DNA from: Euperipatoides rowelli
Lineage: Eukaryota > Onychophora > Udeonychophora > Euonychophora > Peripatopsidae
Strand: one strand, 5' to 3'
Assembly: GCA_003024985.2 (NCBI GenBank)
Contig: PXIH01S0008594.1
Length of the DNA: 24,138 nucleotides
How positions within the stretch are numbered: the stretch's first letter is position 1; each line of letters opens with the position of its first letter. Positions 1 to 12,100 of this stretch are shown here, piece after piece. The translations under genes and the position numbers were made by a program. Below the pieces are notes generated by a model. That model had not been told where the DNA came from, made no database searches, and saw only the letters and a program-made list of their open reading frames with translations.

Positions 1-720
1 GAGAGGAGTGACTCCGGATCGAAGAAGCCACCAATTCGTCATTTGTCATTCATTCTGTACATAAAAATCAGATGTGACCTATTAAAATAAAATCAATAGT
101 AGAAAAACGTTAGTGACAACAATAGAGTATAAAGATCATGCACAGTGAGAATCGAGAGAATTTTGCCAGAATATCAAGGAGTTCAGAAAGACACAGCAGA
201 TTTTAATCTGAAATCGAACACCAGAAGAATGTGGGGAACTCAAGCTATTGTATATACAAGAAACGCCCACCTACTGTACATGAATAGATCAGCAACACAC
301 ATTTCTCTACATCCTCCATTGATAGTCAGAAGCATACCTATAATCAACAATAATTTTCAAGGGTTCAGATCCTTCAATCATATTTGTGCAATCACTTTCT
401 TTAAGCAGTACCAGTTTTCCTCAACAACTTTTTGGCTGTGTAATCCCGGATTCAGCTACCAATCCAGTGTGAATATTCCAGTTACAGTAAGCAATTCCCC
501 ATATAGACTTTTCATTTTAAAGACTTTAATTTTCGTTTCACCCCCCCCCCCCCCTTCTGGCTATGCCCTTATTATCTTTCCCCCCNTGTTATTTTAATCT
601 TGATGTGCTGCTATGTACTTCTACCATCTCATGTTCTCTCCTTGATCTTCTTTCTCTGGGCTAGCCACCCACAGCATAGCCTCCCTCCATCCCTTACCCC
701 TGGAAATAAATAAAAAGAAC
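1..720. repeat. Copy 1 of an unidentified ~0.7-kb block
   Basis: Direct, diverged copy of 930-1640, offset by about 890 bp. Shared landmarks in order are GTGACAACAATRGRRTATAA, TTCGAGAGAATTTTG-like, ATCAAGGAGTTCAGAAAGAC, CCTATAATCAACAA, CAACAACTTTTTGGCTG, AAGACTTTAATTTTCGTTTC and CTGGCTATGCCCTTATTATC. It includes a run of 14 C (541-554) and an ambiguous base at 586, so the assembly is weak there. The end near 705-720 has AATAAATA. On the plus strand 145-597 is open for 150 codons. The matching minus strand has stops but shows a good donor-like TATAG|GTATG near 340. Its identity is unknown; a retroelement terminal part or a duplicated pseudo-exon are both possible. Confidence 0.55.
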
Positions 721-929
721 TTTAATCATGGACAATATCAAATTATATTAATTTATAACATGAAATTGCAATTAAAACTATTTAATGAAATGGACATCAT
801 CTAATTTTATCTAAATATTATGAAAGATACTTAAAAAAACTGCTTAATAAAACCTGGAGAGGAAATATTTGCAACGGTCACCATGGTTACCAATCTTCTG
901 CTAATTTCCAACTTCATCTTGAAAAAAAT

Positions 930-1640
930 AATAGTTTCAATTCTCCTCACCTGGCGGAGACCTCATCTTTTGTGCATTTACATAAAAAGCAGATGACAGT
1001 CAACAATAATATTAACACTAGTGACAACAATGGGATATAAAAGTTCATGCACAGAGCCATTCGAGAGAATTTTGACAATATCAAGGAGTTCAGAAAGACA
1101 GTAGATTTTAGTCTGAAATTGAACACCAGGGGGATGTGGGAACTCAACCTATATCTAAGAGATGCCCACCTGTATGAATGAACCAACAACATACTTTCCT
1201 CTACATACTCTAGTAATAGTCAGAAACTTACCTATAATCAACAACAACCTACCAGAATTCAGTTCCTTTAACCATATTGGTGCAATCACCTTCATTAAGC
1301 AGTACCAAATTTCTTCAACAACTTTTTGGCTGAATAACCCTAGATCCAGATACCAAACCAGTGTGAACTTTCAAAAAACCGTAAGCAACCCCCTTTATAG
1401 ACTTTTTATCCCAAAGACTTTAATTTTCGTTTCACCCTCAGTCCTCACCCCTCTGGCTATGCCCTTATTATCTTTCCCCCTCTCTTTCTCTTCTCTTTGC
1501 TGTGCATTCTGGCCAATTGTGTAATCAGTTATATATTAAGGGTAACTTTGTAAATTTTATCAATGGGAATGGATATCTTTGTTAATTTTAATTTTATGCA
1601 AATAAATATGTTTGTTTGCTAAACCGCTCTGTGTTTGTGT
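930..1640. repeat. Copy 2 of the unidentified ~0.7-kb block
   Basis: Second copy of the block at 1-720. The best conserved part (about 1215-1435) keeps an open plus-strand frame (1162-1524, 120 codons) colinear with that in copy 1. In both, PIINNN, FNHI.AITF.KQYQ.SSTTFWL and YRLFI.KTLIFVSP are retained. It ends in AATAAATATG and a GT-rich tail near 1600-1645, which resembles a 3' processing region on the plus strand. On the minus strand the same position as in copy 1 shows TATAG|GTAAGT, near 1229. I do not recognise the protein on either strand. Confidence 0.55.
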
Positions 1641-3091
1641 GTGTGTAGTTCTAAGATATCCGAAATGCATTATATAATTTTTTATTGTTTTCAGATGCTT
1701 ATCCTAGCAATCGTGAGACGGGGTTAGTACCTGCTCACTTCTATCAGGGCAGGGATAAAAAAATGGTTACTCCCCCTTTTTCCTCCTCAACTCCTAGTCG
1801 GCCGGTTTGGACTGTTATTTCGTTAGGTTTAGCTAGCTCTCCATTTTCTTATCTCATTGTGCTGGTTTATTAGACCCCCATATGAGATTTTATCACAAAT
1901 TGGCCCAAATTGACCCCTTTTCAGCTTGTATTATATCTTGGGGATAGACTATATTTATGTTAAGCCTACATGTAAATGTATTAAATTATACTTCTTAATT
2001 TATGCAGTTTGCATGTAAGTATGGATATAGGCTAGTTTTGAAGAGATAATATACACACTCGGTGATTACCCCACAATTTATTTCTCAGATCTGGGCAGGT
2101 TTCTATGTGGACCTGCATGTGCCATTTTGGGCGCTACGGTACTCCATATATGATCTATGGAGATAATAGAAATACTTTCCCAGTTAGAAATTATATTTGT
2201 GATGCAAAGAGGTAGGCAGCATGAATGTTCACGCCCGCACCGCATGTATTACAAATATGATCAAGAGTGGCTCAGTTTCCACGATTCATGCAATTATAAA
2301 TTAGATTTACTTATTAGCTATGATGATTAAATTGGTTTTATAAGACATGTTACTGGAAATAAGGTCCCCCATCCTAGTAGGTGTATTCAATATCTTATAT
2401 AACTATGAGCTCTCCCACGCTGTTGCCTTAATTGAGCATTGGTTTCGGAGATAAGTAGTTATATAGATTAAGGAATGGAATCAGGCTTGGATGTAAATTA
2501 GTTATCTTCCAAATAAATAATCTTTCTCGGGATAGAATAGAGCAAAGTAGGGGGGAGGGAAGCTCTATGAGGAAGGTTATGAACAGTCCAACGAAGCCTA
2601 ACCACTTTGGTATTTGACACATGTACTTTTATTTGTCATCTTTAGCATAAAGAATCGAACACACACACATACAACCTAGGTCTCAATTACTCAAAATGAC
2701 TCTCATCATTCTCGAGGAGTGTATGCTGGCGATAGCCAGTCCAATTGAGATTGTTCTATGTATGTTTGTTACAGAAGACTTACTGGGAGTAATACAAAGT
2801 TTAAAATGTAGGTTAAAAAAATTTTCTCCCTAGTATTTAGAGTACCAGAATAGAGTTCTTTACAGAAACTTGCTAAATCTATGTTCACTAATTCTAATCT
2901 GGTTTACTGTACATTATATACAATATATTAATATCGTATCAATTTCCTAATGAAAATAATGAGCAATTTTCACTGAGTATATACTTGTTAATGAACAGCA
3001 TAAAATTTATCTCTAGATGAATAGTATTAGATTTATTAAATTATAATGACGGAAAAGAAATTCTAAAAGTTAATCATTCCTAGTAACTCAC

Positions 3092-3140
3092 CGATGGCTT
3101 CACAGGTTCTAATGGACAGCACATGCCATTATATTTTTTT
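3092..3140 (-). CDS. TRMT2A: TRMT2A exon 7 (CCPLE segment); last exon in window
   Basis: 49 nt: one base completes Lys209, then 16 codons (210-225), ending in phase 0. NGMCCPLEPVKPS matches human NKACCPLEGVRPS. The acceptor is ttttgtag and the donor TCG|gtgagtt. The next expected residues (human ..QTEYRNKCEF..) were not found between here and base 1 on the minus strand. Intron 7 is therefore at least 3.09 kb and the catalytic exons lie outside. Confidence 0.92.
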
Positions 3141-6100
3141 CTACAAAACAAACAAATAATGTAAATCATATCAAATTAAAAAAAATAAAAAATAACTTTA
3201 AATATTATAATAAGCATTTCTGAGACTTACTTTTGACTTAAACACCAAAGACCAGCTTTGGGGTTGGCCTTTTTTATTTGTTGTCCTAGTTTTTGCAAAA
3301 ACTCGGATATTTCTTTTTCCTTCATCTAAGATACAAAATTAAAAAATGATAAATATACCATTGATAGTTCTTCGTTATTATCACTACCGGTAACTAAATT
3401 AAAATAATCAAACATACAGTATGTATATGACACTATGGATGAATATAAACATTTTTAACACTAACCTAAACATAAACTCAAATAACAACTTGTAAAACAT
3501 AAATGAATAAGATTGATTTAGCCACATTTGTCTCAATTTAAACTGCAGACGCTATACACTATAAATTGTTTTTTTATCTCTCTCTCTTGAGAATACAGTA
3601 TTTAGTATTTTTTTATATAACATTCAGCCATCCTGCATGTCAACAGTCCTCTGTTCATAAGTCGTAGTTCATCAACCATTTAGGTTTACTCTTCTTACGT
3701 TTTGATCTTGAAGTTTTCTTTGGTCTAATTATCTCAGTACGGTTTGGTGTTTCATTTGTCTCAATATGTTCATCAATTCACCATCAACATCTGATTCACT
3801 CTCATTATCAAGAAGTTGTCATCTATTAAGTTTATCTACTGGTGCAGAGTTATTGTAGAACTTTTGTGTTAACTGGTTTCAGGCATATCTTCACTCACAT
3901 ATCTGTAATTCTGTAACTTTTTTGTTATAATTTAGGGACCCATGTAATGATTCACCAATTTATTTTAACTAATGTAACTGTAGATACACTTTCCAGCTAC
4001 ACTACAATAAAATATTCTGTTCAAATGCAGTGCATTCGCTCATCTGGTGTTATATCTCATATGCTGTTTTTGTTGGTTTGCTCTTAACAATTCTATAGTA
4101 TGAAATCTCTTCATCATTATATCACCATTAAATGTTTCACTGATGGCAGTTTCCAAACCTGCTCGACTGACATTCCGAGATTTAAAATTAAAGAGTACCC
4201 AAATGGACTCGCTGAATTGTTTTATGCAAGGTATTATTAATGTCCCAATGAACTTGGTTCAACCATAGGTCCAAATCAATTCCATTTTCTAATTTACACA
4301 TACTGTCCAACAAAGGTGTTATTATGCAGTTGTACCATTCAACCTGCCCATTAGCATAAGGTGTTGCTGTTGAATTAATTACATGTATTATATTTAGTCA
4401 CTTACAACAGTCTCTAAATAGTTTACTAGTAAAAGCAGAGCCTTGATCTGTGATCAACCAAACAGGCGATTCAAATAATCCTACCACGTTTTCCAAGAAT
4501 TATCTACTAGTCTTGATTTAGTATTACGAACTTGTCACAACATGATGTACTTTATAAAAGCATATATTATAGATGTTTTTTACATAAGGTCATATTTGAT
4601 ACATATGGATAGAATGAAAGGGTTCACTTACAGTATTTTGACTATAGAGTGTAGAAATCCTAGCTTTTTTACAGATATTGTTTTATATTATCACTCAAGG
4701 CATGACACAATATATCTTCTTACCTAGCACTTAATACGTGGAAACCAAAATTTTATTTTTAAAAGTTTTATGTAAGGCAAAGTTCCCAACATCATCATGA
4801 TACTGTTTTACTATTTGACATCTAACTTTCCTTGGGACGACCCATCTTAACTCTGTATCATTTAAATTTATCAGTGTGACTATTCGGAACAATCTTCCAT
4901 ATCACACTTCAAATTCAGCTTTGACTTTTAAATCATCCTTATATAAATTGGCAACTTTTTCTAATTGGTTGAAAATAACTTGTAATCGAGGTTCATTCTT
5001 CTGGGTAAATACTAACTAATCATCATCTGATATATCTATCATTAAAATATTAAGTCAATTTACTATTTCTAACTTATTCTGGCTCACTTTGGGGTATCTG
5101 CTTAAGGCATCCCCATGACCCCTTGTTTTTCCCGCACGGCGTCCACTTTGAATGAAATTCTTGTAGTTTAAGCCACCATCTTCCAATCCTGGGTACTATA
5201 GCCTTTTTTATTACTATACTTCAAACTGCGTTACAATATGTCACCACTTTGAAATAAATTCCTAGCAAAAATCCACGAAAATTTTCAAAACTATACTACT
5301 GCTAGTGTTTCCAATTCACTTGAATGATAGCATTTTTTACTTAGTAGTTTGTTGACTAGCATATTATGCTTTAGGGTGTAATAATCCATTGGTTCCTTCC
5401 TGGAGGAATACTGCACCTAATTCCAGCTGACTTACATCTGTGTGTAATTCTGTGTATACATTGGATGTTGGGTCAATATAATCCTGATACTGGTCACTCA
5501 ACGATTTTTCCTTTCAGTTCGTTGAAAGAGAAACCTTGATCTTTTTCCTATTCTAACGAGTATCTTTGCCTAACAGGATCGTTTGAGTACATGTAATAGA
5601 TGCAAAACCAGGTATAAAACCCATCTAAAATAGCTGACTAAGCCTAGAAACTAATTTCATGATCATTTTTAGGTGGTGAAAAACTACGTGCTGATTCAAT
5701 TTTTCCACTTCCAGTTTGAATTCCTGATAATGAAATTCCAAAATCAAATAATCAACTTTGTCATACTGAAAGAAACATTTAAGTTGAGAACCAGTCCTAC
5801 TCTTCTTAATATGATTAAAATCTGTTCAAGATTCTCTAGACCCTTTGAAATAGTTTTTGATGGTAGTAGAATATCATCCATATATGCAAAGGCTGTCATA
5901 AATTTCAATGGTCCCAATACAGTGTTAATTATCTGATGACAACCTGCCGTTGCATTTGTCAATCCAAATGGCATACACATAAATTACTGCACTACAAAGT
6001 TTGAAATATAGGCATTTAGTTTTTGTACATTTTAAAGGCAGAAATGAAAAACAAAATTCAAATAGATACTTCCTTTAATTTTGCTCGTTCGATGTATAGT

Positions 6101-9100
6101 TTATGGCCCATTTATTGCTGATATCTGATTTGTTTTGTATGTGCCAATTTTCTAGTTTCTGGAAAAATATATCGGAAATGTAAAAACATGGCTTACAAAA
6201 TATTGCTTGTACTAAGTCAAACCATCTATCAGTTGCCAACATTTCATAGCCAATATAATCTAAATTCCAGTTTACATCAGTACTCATTTTAACATTTTCT
6301 TTATAAATTAGAGTTGCCTTAGCCCATCTTATCTTAACTGCCCATATATTATTAAACAATAGAAAAAACAAATCCATTGAAATCATTTACCTTTAATTGC
6401 TCTTCATAAGCTAATTCCCACAGAGGAATAACAGCATTTTTAAGCCTAAAACATTAAAGAATTATAATTTCAAAAAACGTTTACAAATCAAATTTGTCAT
6501 CAATAGCAAATTAATTTTATAGAAATTTATATTATAAAGACAATAATATTCGTAAATATAAAATTTACAATATAAATACTCAAATGACAGTTTAATCCTT
6601 TGACAAAAAAATTAATCAAGAAAATTTAACACTTCAATGCAATGATTTTCAGTTAGCCTAATAATTACCGATATTTGAACTGATAGAAATTAACTTACTG
6701 TATATACTGTTATATTGTTTTAAATGAACATTTTATTCAGATTTTAAATGTGAAAGTGAAAAATTGAGATATACTGTACAATAAATTAGATGAAAATGTC
6801 TTGCTCATTTACAAAGTGAATAGACTATGACAGTAATTTCAAGACTTTTACACATGACAGGCCGGTTCAACAATAGAAATTTAAAAAATAAATTCACAAC
6901 CAGTGACGTACTATGATGTTGCAGTACCCAGGGTGTAACTTATGCTTGTCACCCCCTCCCTGGGCGACTTGTTTATATTTTTGTTGTAGATACTTTGATA
7001 AGCTTTCTTTTATTAATGACAGAAAGAAAAAATTATTTAGTTGTGATTATTTCGGTTAAGCTTTTTATTTTTTAGTTGTATGGATGTTGTCCCCCTCCCC
7101 CTTTTGGCCTAGTTAATCTTACCCCTGCCCCCTCTCTCACATTACTAATTTGGCACCCCCTCGCCGCTAAAAAAAAAAAATCCCCCCCCCCTGGAGGTGG
7201 TACCCTGGGTGGACCACCCAGCCTTTAGTCCACCCCTGTTCACAAGCCATTTAGCTAATAGTTTTCCAGAATCAAAGAAGTGAAGGGGTAAAAATCTAAG
7301 GATGGCTAATTAATAAGCAAATTTAGGGATTATTACTGCAAAACTATAATTTTAAAATAAATGATTTTAACAAAAATAATTATAAAATAAATTTTAAGAA
7401 CTTAATTAAAATTCAATTAAATAAAAACCATTATATGTACTGTATCTTTCAATAATCTACTGTATACTAAAAAAAAAATTTTTTTTTTTTTTTTTTCAAA
7501 ACTACTGTATTTGGATAATTAGTCCAGGATCATCAGGATGTAGCCAGTTTCATGGAACTAATGCTTACATTATTAATAGCTATAATTGTTTTCATAAGAT
7601 TCATCAAAGATCAGATAAACATCGCTGAGGAGTTAGCTTGTATTTAAGAATAATTTATTGATTCATGAAATCAGAATTTCTAACAATTACCAAGAACTTT
7701 TTTTTTTTTGCCATTACTATCCTTCTATTGATGGATCATAATTAAAAAAATATATATATTTTAGCAGAAATTGAGTTTGTTAATTTTAGTGCTAATATAC
7801 AGTATGTATACTATATATTATAGTCTACATTAATATTGTATATGTTTATTCAGATAAGTGGATCAAAGCTAGTCTTTTTTCATTCATTATATACTCTCAG
7901 ATTGCAAATTTACTATATTTATATTAACATTGTAATCGCAGTTTGGCCATCTGCTCGGTTGTATTTAATGAATGAAATGATGACTGTCATGATTGATTCA
8001 GTCGAATTAATATTTAATTATTCAATGTAATTGAATTAATATTATGCGTGTACACATACTGTATATGACTGTGGACTCTTTTATATTTCAATGAAGAGTA
8101 TGGCATCCAAAAAAGGTATATAAAACAAAATTTATGAGAAGAGGGCTCTCAGAAAACACTATGCATGTAGAGTGACACTTTTCTATTTACAGTATTTATG
8201 TGGAAAATTTAATTTGTTTCCAACAAAATTTTCATTATATGTGATATTAAAATTGTGGTCTGTAAATTATTAAAATTTGGCTTTTTTCTTAAGAAAAAAA
8301 AAAAAAATCATTTTAATAATTGTCTATTTCTCTGCCAATACAAACAGTCCAACTTATCAAATTTATAAATAAGTTAAGAAAAATAAGTACTTTCAATTTA
8401 ACATCATTCGTTTAGTTGTTTTTATTACTGGCAGGTAATTGTTTAAAAATGGATATTTTTTATATATCTCTGTATATGCTGTGATTTCCAGCAATATTGT
8501 TTAAATTCACTAAAATTTAGAAGTCTCCAAATAGTAAAAAAAAATATCAGTTCATTTCTGCTCTCATTATTTTTCTTTCTTGACAAAATGAACATTTTGT
8601 CAGAATACAATACAACTTAACAAATTGTTGTCTTCTAAAATAAGTTCAATAAAATATGTTGTTTTACTAATGAAAGCTTCATTACATCAACAATTAGTAA
8701 AACATCTAAAATCAACTCTAACTAAAACAAGATTGTTACAGACCATGAAGACTACTGATAGATTCATTAATGGGTCTAATTTGCTTCATATTTAATATTA
8801 CAAACATTATTGTGTTTTACTATTAGAAAAAAAAAATTGTGAGTAAATACTCAGTCTCCCTTTCTCTTCTTCAAATCTTTAAGTTATGTAGTACCGGTAT
8901 ATACTGTAAATTAATGTACTGTGATTTAAATTGGAATCTATTTTTAATAGCTTTATAAAAATTATGTTTACATACCAAATTGATATAAAACAATTAACCT
9001 GTGTATCAGAGGGATATCTTCATCAAGACTGGACTCTATCTTGCTCCGTTTTTCAGGAATACTGTCTTCCATCAGCTTGCGTTTCTGAATAAGGGGATCA

Positions 9101-12100
9101 GCCATTGGATTAGCTTTCTAATTCAATAAATAAATAAATTGAAACTTTTAATGTAAGTATAAATAAGTGTCTATACAAGTAATACACTGAGAAAATTCAA
9201 TTACCATTTTTTTATTGTTTTAATCAAAAATATGTCTAACAAATAGAGAAAGGGATGGAAACACATCTAACTTTAACAGGTGCAACAAAAAGTACAGTAT
9301 ATAATTTCAAAATAAATCACATTATACAGTAAACTGTTATTTTTTTATTTAAAAATGACATGTAAGGAAAATATTAATCGTAATGTGTTGGGTGAAGTAT
9401 GCGCAAGAGAGGTGCATACTAAAGATTTATTAATAGTAGTGAATGTTGCATCCAAATGACAATACAACAGACACTTAGATTGGCTGAATCAAGGATGGCT
9501 TAGAATGAATTTAAATTAGAAACAACTTTTGAAAGCTGCTAACTCCAATACATGTAATTAGAAAGGGAAAACATTATTAAAAATATATTATAACAACAAA
9601 AAAAAAATGTTTCTCCTGTATCTGTATTCAATCTAAAATATATTTTACAATATACTGTATGTTGGATAACAGAAATGTATAAGTATAAGTTAGAAGAAAT
9701 TGAATTGAATGAATTCTAGTTAATCAATATCATTAGTGAGAATAGTTTATATTTTTTGTCAGTAGATAAGACTGCATTCAGAAAGCAGCAATGCTGACCA
9801 TATCTGCAGTAAGCAAGAATTAAGTAATCAGAGTCAGGAAACAACAAAAATATATGGAATTACATGTGCAGTATATTACCTTGATACATCATAATCTAAA
9901 TCCAGCTAGCGACATGAGCCAAATAGTGAAGTTACAATAATAAAAAGCAAATAAACAAACATAATCCCTTGGAAAAAATTCAGTAAAAGAATGGAAATAA
10001 ATGTCAACTGCTCAAAAAAAAATCTGTCAGAAAGAAATACAGATTTATAAAAAGCATGTGTGCCTACATGCTAAAGCATAGCTCATCGACTTTTACTTCA
10101 CATATTATTGTTCATCTACTGTATTTATGCGGTTTGGCCGGATAAATGTATGTTCAATAAACATACGCTAATAAATTAATGTTCATAAAGTAAATTTATA
10201 ATTCATATTTGTTAAGATGATTCACAATAATGCTAAACTATTTAGGGTGCAAAATTGCCTACTTTAACACTAAAGTGAAAGAGCATGGAGGTACAAATGT
10301 GTAAAGTCAGCAGCAGCTTTTAATTTCACAGGTTCAAATTCTAAAGCATGGCTAATCAAAATGCATTGAACAGAAAATTTAATTTTTTATTGATATCAAT
10401 GCCAGTTAGATAGTCATGATTGAAAAATAGTTCAGAAGGAGAGTCCATTAGCAAGTAATAAAAACTAGGAACAACCAAGGGTTTATGATGATCATGTTCC
10501 ATTGCATTTATAAATATACAGTATAAGAACTATATTCACACTCTTCTTTAATTCTCAAAATAATAAAAATTAAAAAAATGTTAAAGAAAATAAATTTAAA
10601 CCTTATGGTCAATTTAAAATTTTTTGGTTTTTCAAACAATTATTTAATTCACCGCAGACTTAAAATTTCAATAATCTCATTTTCTAATTCTTATTTTTCT
10701 TCAGTTTTCCAATCAATTCCTTCTGGTTACTTCAGTTTTTTTTTTATTTATTTTATATTTACTTTGGTCAATTTGTGCATTCATTTTTACTGGGTTCCAG
10801 CAACAGAGATCATCTTAAAGAGATACACACATTAATAAATACCACCAATAAAAGCAGAAGAGGTTTGCAAAAGATTTTTTAAGGAAATATGATGAGTGAA
10901 TCTAACAGAAAAATGTGGGACAGTACCGGTATCTGGGCATAATATAAGAGGTGCTGGTAAGAATTACATTGAATAAGTTATATGAGAACAGATACCTGTA
11001 GGTATAGAAAATTGGCAATACCAACAATGATTAGAAATGGAAATATTGAAGTTGAATTATTGGAGAATTAATTTATATGATTAGAAAATTATAGGTTCTT
11101 TATATTCTTTATTTAAATTATAATTTTTATATTTAAAAAATTTTTGTAATTTTTAATATTTTAAATTAAAATAAATGAATAGAATATTGTAATTAAAGCC
11201 GAAATCCGAAAGAGCTAGAGTTTTAAGTAGATCTTTTAAATAATTATTGTAGAGTTTTGTTAAAAATATGCAAATACTGTTATGTATAATGGCAAATAAA
11301 CATATAATAATAACATGAATCATTTTCTGATTATCTAAGATTTTTTTTCCTTTCAACTTGTTGAAGTATTCATTTTATTGTTGCCTGCCATGAGAAAAAA
11401 CAAGCGACATCTGTACAATACTCAATAAGTGAATGTAACATTATGTGGCATTATATCTGGACTAAGTTTATTATGTGTATGTAAAATTCTTTAATATTGG
11501 ACATTGATTTAGTAATTCTGCACCTAAGTATTGCAGATTCTGAAGTAAGATATTGTCACAGTTCTTTTCTTTAACAAACTTAACTTTTATTTAATAAAAT
11601 AGCAAACTGATATAGTGATATTATAACCTTGCCAACTTCTTATTCATTTATTGTTATAAAATCAAAAATTATTACAACTTAACAAAAGAAAACACAATTT
11701 AGTTGTAAACATCAAAAAGATTAAATTGGCAACATTTAGGAATAGTCAACAGTCTCTTCAACAAGACACTATAAACATATGACATAGACAATTGTAGATA
11801 CTCAATGAGTTAAAAATCAGTATATACTAGTAACATGCTTATTTTTTTATTCCATTTATTATTTATGTTAAATTAGTTAATACACTGTAGGTAAATAAAA
11901 AATTTATTTTTGATGAAAAAGGGAAAAAGTTCAAATCTTCTCAGCGATGGTATTGTAAAAGTAACATTTCTTGAAATCTGCGCGCTATTCTGCACCGTTA
12001 TTATATAACGTTCAAGGGAGTGGAGGGGTGTTTTCATTTTGTTATAATTTATTATAAAGGGGAGTGGGTATCTAGAAACATTTATTATATAACAAACACA

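Larger units (their letters stand above)
1..3091 (-). other. Left part of TRMT2A intron 7 (truncated by window)
   Basis: Non-coding as far as I can tell, apart from the duplicated block described separately (1-1640). Between about 1900 and 3090 there is AT-rich sequence with an ACACAC run near 2660. A somewhat GC-richer stretch (about 2080-2270) matches nothing I know. No TRMT2A exon was recognised here on the minus strand. Confidence 0.6.

Noticed and set aside
145-597. 150-codon plus-strand open frame as a gene
   Set aside because: It lies in a duplicated repeat block, crosses a C14 run and an ambiguous base, and has no recognisable family. It is kept as a repeat and a finding, not called a gene.
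2428-2622. Minus-strand open frame as a TRMT2A downstream exon
   Set aside because: The translation has no resemblance to the expected EYRNKCEF or later TRMT2A segments, and no suitable splice sites flank it.
5673-5936. Plus-strand open frame of 87 codons
   Set aside because: It is the antisense shadow of the reverse transcriptase part of the Gypsy fossil.
10578-10835. Plus-strand open frame of 85 codons
   Set aside because: Low-complexity, Phe/Ile/Asn-rich translation typical of AT-rich intron DNA, with no motif.
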